Positions 7,863 to 16,862 of a stretch of DNA of 34,489 nt are shown one piece after another. Positions within the stretch are counted from its first letter, which is position 1; the number at the start of each line of letters is the position of its first letter. This DNA is from GCA-001735895 sp964488685 (GTDB lineage Bacteria; Pseudomonadota; Gammaproteobacteria; GCA-001735895), in contig CAZAVY010000026.1 in NCBI GenBank assembly GCA_964488685.1, positions 1 to 34,489 on the forward strand, read 5' to 3'. Under the pieces are notes generated by a model. That model did no database searches and was not told the origin of the DNA. It was given only the letters and a program-made list of their open reading frames with translations. Both the position numbers and the translations under genes were made by a program.

Positions 7863-9335
7863 GTGAGTAATCCATTCTTTCTAACCCGTCAAACTGCCAA
7901 CTTGATGGAGGATTTTAGGCGTGAGTTTAAAGCGGGTGCCGCGCTGTTTTTGCTCTATGGCGAAATCGGGGTTGGAAAAACCCGCTTGATGCAGGAATTA
8001 TGTCAAAACAGGCTTGCCGCTAGCAGGATTCACTGGTTAGACCTGGCCGCGGAGGCGTCCGGGGATTACACCCTGCACGACAGTAGCGCAAAAGTTGAAG
8101 ATCTATTCAAAGCCGCGCAAAACGGCGATATTGTTGTCGCTGATCATTTCGAAATGGCGCTTAATAAGACACGACACCAGTTGTTTCTCAGCTGGTCTAC
8201 CGATGGTGTCGACAAAAATCTCAACTTGATAATCGCCAGTAGCACGGAAGGTTTCAACGAGTTGCGTCAACTTTCGCAGCAATACCAGGTGCGCGTTCAG
8301 AGTTTTCAACACATGCCGTTCAGTCCTGACGAAGTGGACGCTTTTCTCGGGTTTCACCTGTTCCCCGATCACCCGACCGGTAAACTTTCGATGCCTGCAG
8401 CCTTGCGCAATAATCTGGCATCCACCCATGGCGTGGTCGGACAGATTATTGAAATTATCGCCCGCGATGGCGCCCAGATCAGTTCTTCCGATCCGAGTGA
8501 CAGCGAATCGATTCGCCAGGGTAGTAAAATTATTGTTGCAGTTTTGGTCCTGTGTGCATTCGCAATAGCTGGCGGCTGGTATTACCTGAGGGGTCAATAT
8601 GATATTTCCGGGCCGCCATCAATAGTCGCTATCGAACCCGAACCGGTTATCCAAGCAATGGTTGAAGTCGAACCTGTAGTTGAGCCTGAAATCTCGCGCC
8701 AAACTCTATCCGGGGCCAGGGACGATGTTGAAGCCGAACCCGAGCTGGAGACCTTGCGGGACACCTCGCCCGTGACCAAATTCGAACCCGAATCTGAAGC
8801 GGCGGCGGAAGTTGAAGATACCACCGATACAATTACCCAGTCTGTGGTATCGGAAAATCCAGATACAGCGGCTGAGACTGATGCGGATATCGAAAAGGCG
8901 ACCCACGATGGTGATCAACGAATTGCGGTAACGGGTGAGGACGATCCGAACACTACCCGGCAGCAAGCAGAACCGAATTCAGAGCGCTTTAAACGCGAGC
9001 TACAGCAGTCGCTCGACTGGATTAACAGTAGCGAAACGGGTGTCGGCACGCATCAGATACTAGTGCTGAATTTTAATACATTCGATGTTTCAGTTTTCTA
9101 CCAATATGTCGATAACCTGGCCAGACAGCAGGTCGATATTTCGCAACTCAGAATATTCAAGACTTACACCGGAAAATCCGAAGTCTACAGCGTGGTTTAC
9201 GGAATGTATGATAGCTGGCAGGCGGCTAAACTTGCGCAACAGGATTTACCTGAAGTGCTCAGGAAAATTCCGCCGATCCCCCGTAGCGTCGGTGGTATTT
9301 TGACGGAAATCCAACGGCTCGAGATCAATAACTAG
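7863..9335 (+). CDS. AAA ATPase - transmembrane - SPOR domain protein (DamX/ExeA-like)
   Basis: A 490-residue inner-membrane protein. The cytoplasmic N-terminus is an ExeA-like AAA domain: Walker A GEIGVGKT at 33-40, Walker B around VVADH at 91-95. A single transmembrane helix follows at about 223-242. A long Glu/Pro/Val/Thr-rich acidic linker (about 250-395) should lie in the periplasm. The last 85 residues (HQILVLNFNTF, VYSVVYGMYDSWQAAKLAQQDLP, RSVGGILTEIQ) form a SPOR-type domain, which in other proteins binds denuded peptidoglycan glycans at the division septum. DamX of enterobacteria has TM plus SPOR; gammaproteobacterial relatives with the ATPase part are common. The GTG start has little ribosome-binding signal. 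It lies 30 bp before sthA, with a hairpin in the gap. Role in division or septal sensing is inferred. Confidence 0.85.
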   Translation: MSNPFFLTRQTANLMEDFRREFKAGAALFLLYGEIGVGKTRLMQELCQNRLAASRIHWLDLAAEASGDYTLHDSSAKVEDLFKAAQNGDIVVADHFEMALNKTRHQLFLSWSTDGVDKNLNLIIASSTEGFNELRQLSQQYQVRVQSFQHMPFSPDEVDAFLGFHLFPDHPTGKLSMPAALRNNLASTHGVVGQIIEIIARDGAQISSSDPSDSESIRQGSKIIVAVLVLCAFAIAGGWYYLRGQYDISGPPSIVAIEPEPVIQAMVEVEPVVEPEISRQTLSGARDDVEAEPELETLRDTSPVTKFEPESEAAAEVEDTTDTITQSVVSENPDTAAETDADIEKATHDGDQRIAVTGEDDPNTTRQQAEPNSERFKRELQQSLDWINSSETGVGTHQILVLNFNTFDVSVFYQYVDNLARQQVDISQLRIFKTYTGKSEVYSVVYGMYDSWQAAKLAQQDLPEVLRKIPPIPRSVGGILTEIQRLEINN

Positions 9336-9353
9336 CTATATTTCAAATAGCTA
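9333..9353 (+). promoter_or_regulatory. Hairpin between the SPOR gene and sthA
   Basis: TAGCTAT and ATAGCTA form a perfect 7-bp stem with a 7-base loop. The stem begins in the TAG stop of the upstream gene and ends one base before the ACGGAG ribosome-binding sequence of sthA. No T-run follows. It could protect or expose the sthA ribosome-binding site or mark an mRNA processing point. Confidence 0.35.
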
Positions 9354-9365
9354 CGGAGAAACGGC

Positions 9366-10757
9366 TTGAACTTACATTACGACATGATAGTGATTGGCAG
9401 TGGACCGGCAGGCAAACGCGCCGCAATTCAGGCGGCCAAGATCGGTAAAAAAGTACTACTGGTCGAGAAAAACGAGGTCGTGGGCGGGGTCACAGTGCAT
9501 ACCGGAACAATTCCGAGCAAGACGTTGCGTGAAACGGTTTTGTTTCTGTCGGGTTGGCGCCAGCGCGGGATATACGGGCGTAGCTACAAGGTCAAGGACA
9601 AAATCACCGCCGACGATCTCAAACAGCGGCTGACAGCAACCCTCGGACACGAAATCGAAATCATCCAGCATCAGTTGATGCGAAACAACGTCGAGATCGG
9701 GCATGGGCATGCCCGGTTTACGGGCGAAAACTCGATTAGTGTCGAAAACCACGACGGCAATGTGAACGACTTCACCGCCGATTTTATTGTGATCTGTGTC
9801 GGCACGAAAACGCGTCGGCCCGATACGGTTCCCTTCGATGGTGATGCCATTTTGGATAGCGACGAAATCCTGGAACTCAATCGCATTCCGAGAAAATTAC
9901 TGGTTGTCGGCGGCGGTGTCATCGGTCTTGAATATGCAACTATTTTCAAGGCGCTGGACATAGAAGTCTCGGTCCTCGAATCGAACGACTACATACTCGG
10001 TTTCGTCGATCGTGAAATTGTCGACGAGCTGATTCATCACTTGCGCGATTGCAATATCCAGGTACGCCTTAACGATAAGTTAAGCACCATTAACAGGTTC
10101 GACGATGGCAAGGTAGTATGCAGGTTCAAAAGCGGTAAGAGCATTGCTGTGGATACGGTGCTGTTTGCGGCTGGGAGACAGGGGGTTACCGACGATCTGT
10201 CGCTGGAAAAAGTCGGCATAGAAGTCGACTATCGCGGCCGGATTCTGGTGAATGAAGACTACCAGACCGTGCAACCGCATATCTATGCAGCCGGTGATGT
10301 AATCGGCTTCCCGAGCCTGGCATCGACCTCGATGGAACAGGGCAGGCACGCCGCTTGCCATGCATTCGGTACCGAGGTAGCAAGCCAGCCTGAACTCTTT
10401 CCTTACGGCATTTATGCCGTTCCGGAAATCAGTATGGTTGGATTGACTGAACAGGAGTGCAATGAACGCGGTATTTCCTATGAGGTGGGTGTCGCTCGAT
10501 TTCGGGAAGTGGCGCGAGGTCAGATTATCGGCTTACGCGAGGGCATGCTGAAAATGTTGTTTTCAATCGAAACCCAGAAACTGCTAGGGGTGCATATCAT
10601 CGGCGAAGGAGCAACCGAACTGGTTCATATCGGGCAGGCGGTTATCTCGCTCGGAGGAACACTCGACTACTTCGTGCAAACGGTGTTCAATTATCCGACC
10701 CTGGCCGAAGCCTACAAGGTCGCGGCTCTCGATGCCTATAATCGCATGATTTTCTAA
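9366..10757 (+). CDS. sthA: Si-specific soluble NAD(P)+ transhydrogenase
   Basis: FAD-dependent pyridine-nucleotide oxidoreductase that transfers hydride between NADPH and NAD+ in the cytoplasm and balances the two pools. The N-terminal FAD motif is VIGSGPAGKRAAIQAAK. At the position where lipoamide dehydrogenases have the redox CxxxxC pair this protein has GGVTVHTGTIPSKTLRE, the cysteine-free signature of SthA/UdhA. The second Rossmann motif is VVGGGVIGLEYATIFKAL, and A-A-G-D-V-I-G-F-P-S-L binds FAD. The dimerisation domain follows, including VGLTEQECNERG. Its length of 463 residues matches the family. Translation begins at TTG 9366, seven bases after GGAG; this gives MNLHYDMIVIGSGPAG. It is read just after the SPOR gene and converges with the rhodanese gene, with 25 bp between the two stops. 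Confidence 0.96.
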   Translation: MNLHYDMIVIGSGPAGKRAAIQAAKIGKKVLLVEKNEVVGGVTVHTGTIPSKTLRETVLFLSGWRQRGIYGRSYKVKDKITADDLKQRLTATLGHEIEIIQHQLMRNNVEIGHGHARFTGENSISVENHDGNVNDFTADFIVICVGTKTRRPDTVPFDGDAILDSDEILELNRIPRKLLVVGGGVIGLEYATIFKALDIEVSVLESNDYILGFVDREIVDELIHHLRDCNIQVRLNDKLSTINRFDDGKVVCRFKSGKSIAVDTVLFAAGRQGVTDDLSLEKVGIEVDYRGRILVNEDYQTVQPHIYAAGDVIGFPSLASTSMEQGRHAACHAFGTEVASQPELFPYGIYAVPEISMVGLTEQECNERGISYEVGVARFREVARGQIIGLREGMLKMLFSIETQKLLGVHIIGEGATELVHIGQAVISLGGTLDYFVQTVFNYPTLAEAYKVAALDAYNRMIF

Positions 10758-10782
10758 ATGTTCGGGCTAGGAGTCTGTCCGT

Positions 10783-11211
10783 TCAGCACTGCTCCCAGGG
10801 CAGGCCGTCAAAGCGCCAGCCGGAGATGGTACTGCGATGGTGATTGCCGTCGAGCCCACCCTCGAAGCCGTGTTCGATGTTGTAAACATGCTCGAATCCA
10901 TGTTCGATTAACAGTTTACCGGCTTCTTCCGAGCGATTCCCGCTACGGCATATCAACAGCACCGGAACACTGTCATGTTGCGATGACTGAATTACACCAC
11001 CGAGGATTAATTTACGTACTTCGCGTTCGAAATCGGGGTTAATGATAAAATCAGGTTCGTCGATCCACGGAATGCTTACCGCGCCGGAGGGATGGCCGAT
11101 AAACAGGTACTCCATATCGGAACGTACATCGATAAACGCGGTGCTGGGTTCTCGCTGCAGCAGCGCGTAGGCCTGGTTCGCGCTAATAGGTTCAACTTTA
11201 TTTTCAGACAT
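10783..11211 (-). CDS. Single-domain rhodanese (sulfurtransferase)
   Basis: Cytoplasmic single-domain rhodanese of about 142 residues. The conserved FIDVRSDMEYLFIGHPSGA segment is followed by the active-site loop CRSGNRS, whose Cys carries the persulfide, and then the terminal G-F-E-H-V-Y-N-I-E-H-G-F-E-G-G pattern. A start at ATG 11211 (MSENKVEP) is preferred; an upstream ATG at 11223 would add four residues. The C-terminal SGWRFDGLPWEQC tail is typical of a proteobacterial subgroup. It is convergent with sthA and divergent from the large LamG protein. The physiological sulfur donor and acceptor are unknown. The catalytic Cys and surrounding loop are intact, so activity is likely. Confidence 0.9.
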   Translation of the reverse strand: MSENKVEPISANQAYALLQREPSTAFIDVRSDMEYLFIGHPSGAVSIPWIDEPDFIINPDFEREVRKLILGGVIQSSQHDSVPVLLICRSGNRSEEAGKLLIEHGFEHVYNIEHGFEGGLDGNHHRSTISGWRFDGLPWEQC

Positions 11212-11472
11212 GTCTCTAACCATTTGATCAGGTTGAATAATTTATACATAGCAGGCCTTAAATATGCTATAGAATGGCTACAGAATCGAGCATTATTTTC
11301 AGGAAGCGGCAGGAACAATTGTCCAGTTGTCGGAAAACAGCCTTAAACACACGCCTTTTATCCGGAAATATCGAGGTTTCGTCGCTTTTTAAGGGTTAAA
11401 TAAGGTAGTTCGCAACATGCCGATGGGATGCTTGTTTATACTTAAGATTGGATCAAAATCAATGGTTTCAAT

Positions 11473-14400
11473 ATGTTCCACAGCCCTGTAAATCAAAGCT
11501 TTAGACGCAGCCTGCGAGCTGTTGCTCTGGTTTTGGCGCTGTTCGCGGTAGACGCAGATGCGGTGATCGCTGTCGACAACGTATCCACTGTAGTTGATAA
11601 CAATCCAACCACCTTGAGCGTATCGCATACTACCGGAGCGGGTGCCGACCGTCTGATGATCGTCGGGGTGTCGTTGCTCAACAATGACCTGGAGACTGTC
11701 AACTCGGTGACCTACAACGGCATCGGCCTGACCTTCGTCGGCGAGGCTACCCAGTCAAATGATTCCCGGGTTGAAATCTGGTCGCTGTTAAACCCACCGC
11801 CTACTACGGCAAATGTTGTCGTGACTTTCAACGAACAGGTACAACTTGGCGCCGGAGTCGGTGTCATAACATTTACCGGGGTCAACCAGGTCAGTCCTTA
11901 CGGGCTGTTTCAGTCAAATACCGGCGAATCCAGCACCGCGAGTGCAATCGTCATCGCATCGGCCGGTGAAACCATTATCGGCGTTATGGCTGCCGAGCGA
12001 CAGGATAGCAACCCGGTGGTTGTCGGCGGGACTGAGCAATGGAGTTTCAAGACTCAACCCGGCGTTAATCGTACCGCGGGTGCGGGCGCGACCTTTCCCG
12101 GCAGTGCGTCGGTAAACCTGACCTGGAATCTGAACGAGATCGACGACTGGGCGATCGGGGCGATAGCGTTGCGCGACGCGTCGGTAGCGACCGTTACCCT
12201 ACCGGGATTTTGTGACGACTTCGAGTCGGGACTTGCCAACTGGATCGTCAACACCAGCGGCGGCGGTAGTGCGGGCATCAATTCCGATACTTTCAATTCA
12301 GGCGCGAACAGCCTGTTCACCCGATGGGGACAAGTCAATGTCACCAACAGTACGGCGATAGACGCGAACGGCAAACCGTTCCAGTTAAGCCTCTGGATTC
12401 GACGCGGTGACGATAGTTTCAGTGAAGATCCCGACGGAGTCGAGAATTTGCAGATTCAGTATCTCAATGGTTTGAACAGCTGGGTTACGCTCGAAACCTT
12501 TGCCGGGAGCGGTGTTCCGGGACAGATTTTCGAACGCAACTACGCATTGCCGGTCGATGCCCAGCACGCCGGCTTGAGAGTGCGTATCGTGCAAACCAGC
12601 GGCAGTGGTGCAGATTTTGACTACTGGCATGTGGATGATGTCTGCGTGCTCGAAGTGGTGCAACCCGAAATCGAGCTGCGCATGGATGAAGTGCAGTGGA
12701 ATGGCAGCGCCAACGAAGTTGTCGACAGTAGCGGTAACGGTAACGATGCCAATGCCAACCTAGCCAGTGGGCTGACCACGATCAATCCCGGGCAGATTTG
12801 TCGCGCCGGTGATTTTGACGGGGTCGATGATTACATCGAGTCCAACGATATATTTTCCTACCTGCGTACTACGGCCTCGTTGAGTTTCTGGATTCGCACG
12901 ACTCAGACTGGCGATGATATCGGCTGGAGGGCACCCGGAGTTACCGGAGTCGAGGAAGCAGGTGGCTCCGATGACATCTTCTGGGGCTGGCTCGACGCGA
13001 GCGGGCGTATCGGCATCTCGGTCGGCAACGATTACGCAACAAAGTCGGCTATAGCTATCAACGACGGTAGCTATCACCACGTCGTGCTGACCCGCGATTC
13101 GACCACGGGTGATTACAAGATCTATATCGATGGCGCGCTCGACGCTTCCGGCACCAGCATTGCCGGCATCATCGGTAACAGTTTCTCCAGTATCGGGCGG
13201 ATCGAAGATACCGGCGGTACGCCCGAGTATTTCCAGGGTGAGTTGGATGAATTACTGGTGTTCAATTCGGTACTGTCCGATAGTGCGGTGACATCAATTT
13301 TCACCAACCAGTCCCTGGGTCGAAACCTCGATGGCAGTACTCGTAGCTGTGCCGACTCGCTCGCATGGTTCCAACTCGATGCCGACGCCGGTGTCTGGAA
13401 TGGAAGTGCCGGTGAAGTTGTCGATCAGTCGGGTAACTTCACCGGCGCGTTTGCGCTCGGTACCGGCGCCGGGGTCGATTCGGTTCTGGCCCGGGTTTGC
13501 CGGGGAATCACGGTTCCTTTCAATAATTCCAATGGCGCACAATATGGATTCGACAGCGGTATCGATATCGATAACGACGTCGGAAACCTCGGCAGTATTA
13601 ACTTCTGGTACAACAGCAACGCTAACTGGGTTGGTGGAGGTAACCGCATGCTCGCCGATGCATCACCGAATGACTTGCCCGGAGCAGACAAGTATTTCTA
13701 CCTCACGTTGCGCAACAATGGACGTCTGCGCTTTGCGTTAGAAGACAGTGCCGATGGCGATTATTCATTTCAAACCGGGGTTAACAATATCAACGCCGGT
13801 GTCTGGACCCATATTGCGGTTACCTGGAACATGAGCGGTAATCGGGAGATTTACATAAACGGCGCCCTGGCGGCAACGCATACAACAGCCACCAACGGGC
13901 AGATCGGAAACCTGCGCACGCTCTATTTCGGAGACAATCGCAGCAACTACCATCCCGGTGGAACGGCGAACTCAGCCAACGGCATCATCGACGAAGTGCG
14001 CGTTTACGATAAGGTTCAGACTGTTGGTGAAATTATCGCCGACATGAATGCAACCCATCCCTGTGGCACGTCAATGATTGATCACTTTAGCATTACGCCT
14101 GCAACCACCGCGGCCAGCACCTGTCTGCCCAATGCCGTAACAATCATCGCCGAGGATGCGTCGAACAATCCGGTCACGACTTATACCAACCAGGTCAATA
14201 TCAGCGTGTCTACCGGCAACGGCAACTGGAGTGTGAATAACGCCGATAACGTAACCAGTCCAAATCCCGACAACGACGACGATGGTGCAGTCAGTTATAC
14301 CTACCTGTTATCGGACGCGGGTGAGATTGTCCTGGACCTGACCAATACCCATGCCGAAACCCTGACGATTACCGTTGTTGACCCTATCGACGGTGTTACC

Positions 14401-16182
14401 TCGACCAGTGTCGTAATTGTCTATGCCAGTAACCTGTTCGTCATAACCGAAGACCCGATCCAGGTTGCGGGCCGACCGATGGCGATGAATGTCGAGATGT
14501 GGACTGACGACCTGCTCGGCAGCGCAACCTGCGGTATCGATACCACTTATAACTACGCCGCGATCATACTGGACGCCAGCATCGATCGGGGTGGGGTGCT
14601 GCTTGCGGCAAACGATCCGAATATCGGTGTGGTTACGGTGCCGAATGTTCCCGCCAGCGCAGCGATCACATTCGATTTCTCGGTAACGCCCGGGCAGGCC
14701 AGTTTCAACCTCGACAGCAGTGATGTCGGTCAGTACAGCCTGACACTTGTCGACAATACCAATACTCATAGCGATGCGATCATTGCCGGAACCAGCACTA
14801 TCCTCACGGTGAGACCATTCGGCATCGCCGTAACCACAATTGAAGCCGGCCCGGGACCGACGCCTAACCTGGGTGGCACTGCACCAGGTGATGCGATATT
14901 CACAACCGCGGGGAGTAATTTTGCTGCGACCGTATCCGGAGTGCTGTGGAGCGCCGCTGACGACCTGGATAACAATGGCGTTCTTGATAGCGGCGCCTAC
15001 GCCAATAATTCGGTTGCACCGAGCTTCGCCTGGAATACCACACTTAGCGTTTCGGCGGCAGTCGCCAGTTATACGCCTTCACCGGGTATGCCCGGCGTGC
15101 TCAACAATGGCAACATATTGCAGGGCGAGTTCAGCGGGGGTTTCTTTAATGTCACCGATTTACAATATACCGAGGTCGGCAGTTTTACACTTCAATCCGC
15201 GGCTGATAATTATCTGGGTGAACCAGGCGCTGATATTGTCGGAGACGATATAATCGTCGGTCGTTTTATCCCGGCATCTTTCGAGGTCACGATCAATGGC
15301 GATGGTGTATTTGCCGAAACCTGCGCCGCGTTTACCTATATCGGCGAGGCTTTCAGCTACGCTATCGCACCGACCATTACCGTCACCGCTAAAAACGCAC
15401 TCGGCGGAACCACCGCGCAGTATCGGGATGCTTTCGTCAAACTCGACGGCGGCAGCGTCAGTGTTGCCGCCAGTCAGGATGACACGACTCCGGGAAGCGA
15501 TACGCTGCCGTTACTGGTCGACTATAGCCCCGCTGCCGCAATGATATTCTCGGTAAATAACGACGGTACCGTCGACTATACCTTCGGTGCCGATATTTAT
15601 CGTTACGGGCCGGGCGCCCCGCTGGCATTCAGCAAGTACGCCAATAGCCAGGTGGCTCCGTTCGTGGCTGATATCAATCCGGAAATCGGTTCGGTCGGAG
15701 ATGGTGAGGTAGCTACCAGTTTCGCGCCGCTTACTCACGTACTCGGCCCGACTGGCAACAACCAGCGGTTCGGTCGCCTACGAATGGAAAATGTACACGG
15801 ATCGGAAATTAATTCGCTGTTGATGCCGGTTTTTACCGAGTTCTGGGACGGCAGCAGTTTCCAGAAAAACATTCTCGACAGTTGTACCTTGATTGCAAAT
15901 TCCGATTTGATTGCGGTGGGCTCGCCCCCGGGACTCTCAGTACCGGTCGTAGTCAATGCGCCGGCATCGGTTGGTGATGTCAATCTGAGCTTCCCTGCTC
16001 CAGGCGCCGGCAACGATGGTTTCATAGATACCACGACAGACCTCAATGCCGCACTACACCTATGGTTACGATTTGACTGGGATGCGGACGGGGAATTCGA
16101 CGATGATCCTGTTGCGCGTGCAACTTTTGGAATTTTCGACGGTGATCCGGTGCAGATATATATCCAGCAAATCTACGAATAG
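11473..16182 (+). CDS. Large exported LamG / DUF6701 (MshQ-like) surface protein
   Basis: A 1569-residue exported protein. A signal peptide occupies about 1-31 (basic start, hydrophobic core, cut near ADA). Residues about 32-236 form a beta-rich domain common in secreted bacterial proteins. About 239-396 is a jelly-roll-like region (CDDFESGLANW ... FDYWHVDDVCV). Two LamG/concanavalin-like domains follow at about 398-616 and 629-862; both open with a W-N-G-S-A-x-E-V-V-D motif and close with D-E-L/V-x-V. Residues 866-970 look like an Ig-like (invasin/Big-type) domain. The rest, up to the C-terminus, matches DUF6701 of MshQ-like proteins, including VGRFIPASFEV, CAAFTYIGEAF and GRLRMENVHGSE. Other MSHA pilus genes are absent here. 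An adhesive or glycan-binding envelope role is inferred. It has its own upstream region of 249 bp. Confidence 0.82.
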   Translation: MFHSPVNQSFRRSLRAVALVLALFAVDADAVIAVDNVSTVVDNNPTTLSVSHTTGAGADRLMIVGVSLLNNDLETVNSVTYNGIGLTFVGEATQSNDSRVEIWSLLNPPPTTANVVVTFNEQVQLGAGVGVITFTGVNQVSPYGLFQSNTGESSTASAIVIASAGETIIGVMAAERQDSNPVVVGGTEQWSFKTQPGVNRTAGAGATFPGSASVNLTWNLNEIDDWAIGAIALRDASVATVTLPGFCDDFESGLANWIVNTSGGGSAGINSDTFNSGANSLFTRWGQVNVTNSTAIDANGKPFQLSLWIRRGDDSFSEDPDGVENLQIQYLNGLNSWVTLETFAGSGVPGQIFERNYALPVDAQHAGLRVRIVQTSGSGADFDYWHVDDVCVLEVVQPEIELRMDEVQWNGSANEVVDSSGNGNDANANLASGLTTINPGQICRAGDFDGVDDYIESNDIFSYLRTTASLSFWIRTTQTGDDIGWRAPGVTGVEEAGGSDDIFWGWLDASGRIGISVGNDYATKSAIAINDGSYHHVVLTRDSTTGDYKIYIDGALDASGTSIAGIIGNSFSSIGRIEDTGGTPEYFQGELDELLVFNSVLSDSAVTSIFTNQSLGRNLDGSTRSCADSLAWFQLDADAGVWNGSAGEVVDQSGNFTGAFALGTGAGVDSVLARVCRGITVPFNNSNGAQYGFDSGIDIDNDVGNLGSINFWYNSNANWVGGGNRMLADASPNDLPGADKYFYLTLRNNGRLRFALEDSADGDYSFQTGVNNINAGVWTHIAVTWNMSGNREIYINGALAATHTTATNGQIGNLRTLYFGDNRSNYHPGGTANSANGIIDEVRVYDKVQTVGEIIADMNATHPCGTSMIDHFSITPATTAASTCLPNAVTIIAEDASNNPVTTYTNQVNISVSTGNGNWSVNNADNVTSPNPDNDDDGAVSYTYLLSDAGEIVLDLTNTHAETLTITVVDPIDGVTSTSVVIVYASNLFVITEDPIQVAGRPMAMNVEMWTDDLLGSATCGIDTTYNYAAIILDASIDRGGVLLAANDPNIGVVTVPNVPASAAITFDFSVTPGQASFNLDSSDVGQYSLTLVDNTNTHSDAIIAGTSTILTVRPFGIAVTTIEAGPGPTPNLGGTAPGDAIFTTAGSNFAATVSGVLWSAADDLDNNGVLDSGAYANNSVAPSFAWNTTLSVSAAVASYTPSPGMPGVLNNGNILQGEFSGGFFNVTDLQYTEVGSFTLQSAADNYLGEPGADIVGDDIIVGRFIPASFEVTINGDGVFAETCAAFTYIGEAFSYAIAPTITVTAKNALGGTTAQYRDAFVKLDGGSVSVAASQDDTTPGSDTLPLLVDYSPAAAMIFSVNNDGTVDYTFGADIYRYGPGAPLAFSKYANSQVAPFVADINPEIGSVGDGEVATSFAPLTHVLGPTGNNQRFGRLRMENVHGSEINSLLMPVFTEFWDGSSFQKNILDSCTLIANSDLIAVGSPPGLSVPVVVNAPASVGDVNLSFPAPGAGNDGFIDTTTDLNAALHLWLRFDWDADGEFDDDPVARATFGIFDGDPVQIYIQQIYE
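12667..14060 (+). repeat. Two LamG-like domain units within the MshQ-like gene
   Basis: Two consecutive segments (about 12667-13320 and 13360-14060) encode related concanavalin/LamG folds. Matching landmarks are VQWNGSANEVVDSSGN against VWNGSAGEVVDQSGN, ASLSFWIRT against GSINFWYNS, SYHHVVLTRD against VWTHIAVTW, and LDELLVF against IDEVRVY. Divergence at the DNA level is high, so the duplication is old. Confidence 0.7.
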
Positions 16183-16227
16183 ATATCATCATTGTGTCGT
16201 TTCCGTAATTTGATAGCACCAATGCAG

Positions 16228-16247
16228 ATACGCGAAGTTGCGCGTAT
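16228..16247 (+). terminator. Hairpin after the MshQ-like gene
   Basis: ATACGCG and CGCGTAT form a perfect 7-bp stem around AAGTTG, 46 bp after the stop of the large gene. No U-tract follows, so it is either a weak terminator, a stabilising mRNA end or an operator for the sixA-like gene. Confidence 0.35.
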
Positions 16248-16304
16248 GCGTGAATCTTGTACTATCGCAGTGTGTTCACAATGGATGCTGACACTCAGGT
16301 CGGC

Positions 16305-16832
16305 ATGACGGTCATCATGAAATCCTTATACCTCTTGCGACATGCCAAATCGAGCTGGTCTGACGGCAACCTCAGCGATAAACAACGTCCTCTCAATGAT
16401 CGTGGCTTACGCGATGCTCCGATGATGGGAAAGCGTTTCAAAGCACGCGGTGAAAGTCTGGAGGGAGTAGTTTCGAGCCCGGCATTACGCGCCAATACTA
16501 CCGCGCAGTTATTTTCCGAGGCCTGTGGCTTCGCGTCGCAGGATATCGAACTTGAATCGGATCTATATTTCCTGGGAAGCGGGTCGATCGAGGATATCAT
16601 TTTAAACCAGGACGATCAGCAGGGCTCGCTGATGCTGGTGTTCCACAACCCGGACATCACCTATTGTGCAAATTCCTTCGGTAAGCAATTCCGCATCGAC
16701 AACGTACCGACCTGTGGATTGATCAGTTTGAGCTGCGACATCACCCGCTGGCGTGATTGGTCAAACACGACTACGACATTCGAATATTTCGATTACCCGA
16801 AAAATTTATCCGGGGCGGTGATGCGTAGCTAG
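16305..16832 (+). CDS. sixA: SixA-like phosphohistidine phosphatase (histidine phosphatase superfamily)
   Basis: Branch-1 histidine phosphatase. The catalytic motif is YLLRHAKSSW, right at the N-terminus, with the phospho-accepting His. S-S-P-A-L-R-A-N-T-T-A-Q holds the second phosphate-binding Arg, and the VFHNPDIT segment holds the second catalytic His. SixA in E. coli removes phosphate from His of HPt domains (ArcB) and of the nitrogen PTS. The frame is open from an ATG at 16257, but homology begins at MKSLYLL (16317). The ATG at 16305 has AGGT at suitable spacing, so I use it; 16317 is also possible. The protein is about 171-175 residues. It is convergent with ppk1 across 30 bp. The stand-alone HPt protein at 2.5 kb is a conceivable substrate, but this is only a guess. 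Confidence 0.82.
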   Translation: MTVIMKSLYLLRHAKSSWSDGNLSDKQRPLNDRGLRDAPMMGKRFKARGESLEGVVSSPALRANTTAQLFSEACGFASQDIELESDLYFLGSGSIEDIILNQDDQQGSLMLVFHNPDITYCANSFGKQFRIDNVPTCGLISLSCDITRWRDWSNTTTTFEYFDYPKNLSGAVMRS

Positions 16833-16836
16833 CTGA

Positions 16837-16855
16837 GTCGGCCGAGTGGGCCGGC
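16837..16855. terminator. GC-rich hairpin between convergent sixA and ppk1
   Basis: GTCGGCC and GGCCGGC pair (one G-U) around GAGTG in the 30-bp gap between the two stops. It lacks a T-run on either side. A bidirectional end signal is plausible from position only. Confidence 0.35.
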
Positions 16856-16862
16856 CGGTCGC

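Noticed and set aside
11270..11291. Short tandem repeat GCTATAGAATG / GCTACAGAATC
   Set aside because: Two imperfect 11-base units only, with no promoter or protein-binding context that I can support.
11473..16182. MSHA pilus locus
   Set aside because: Only an MshQ-like C-terminus is present; no pilin, ATPase or secretin gene is nearby.
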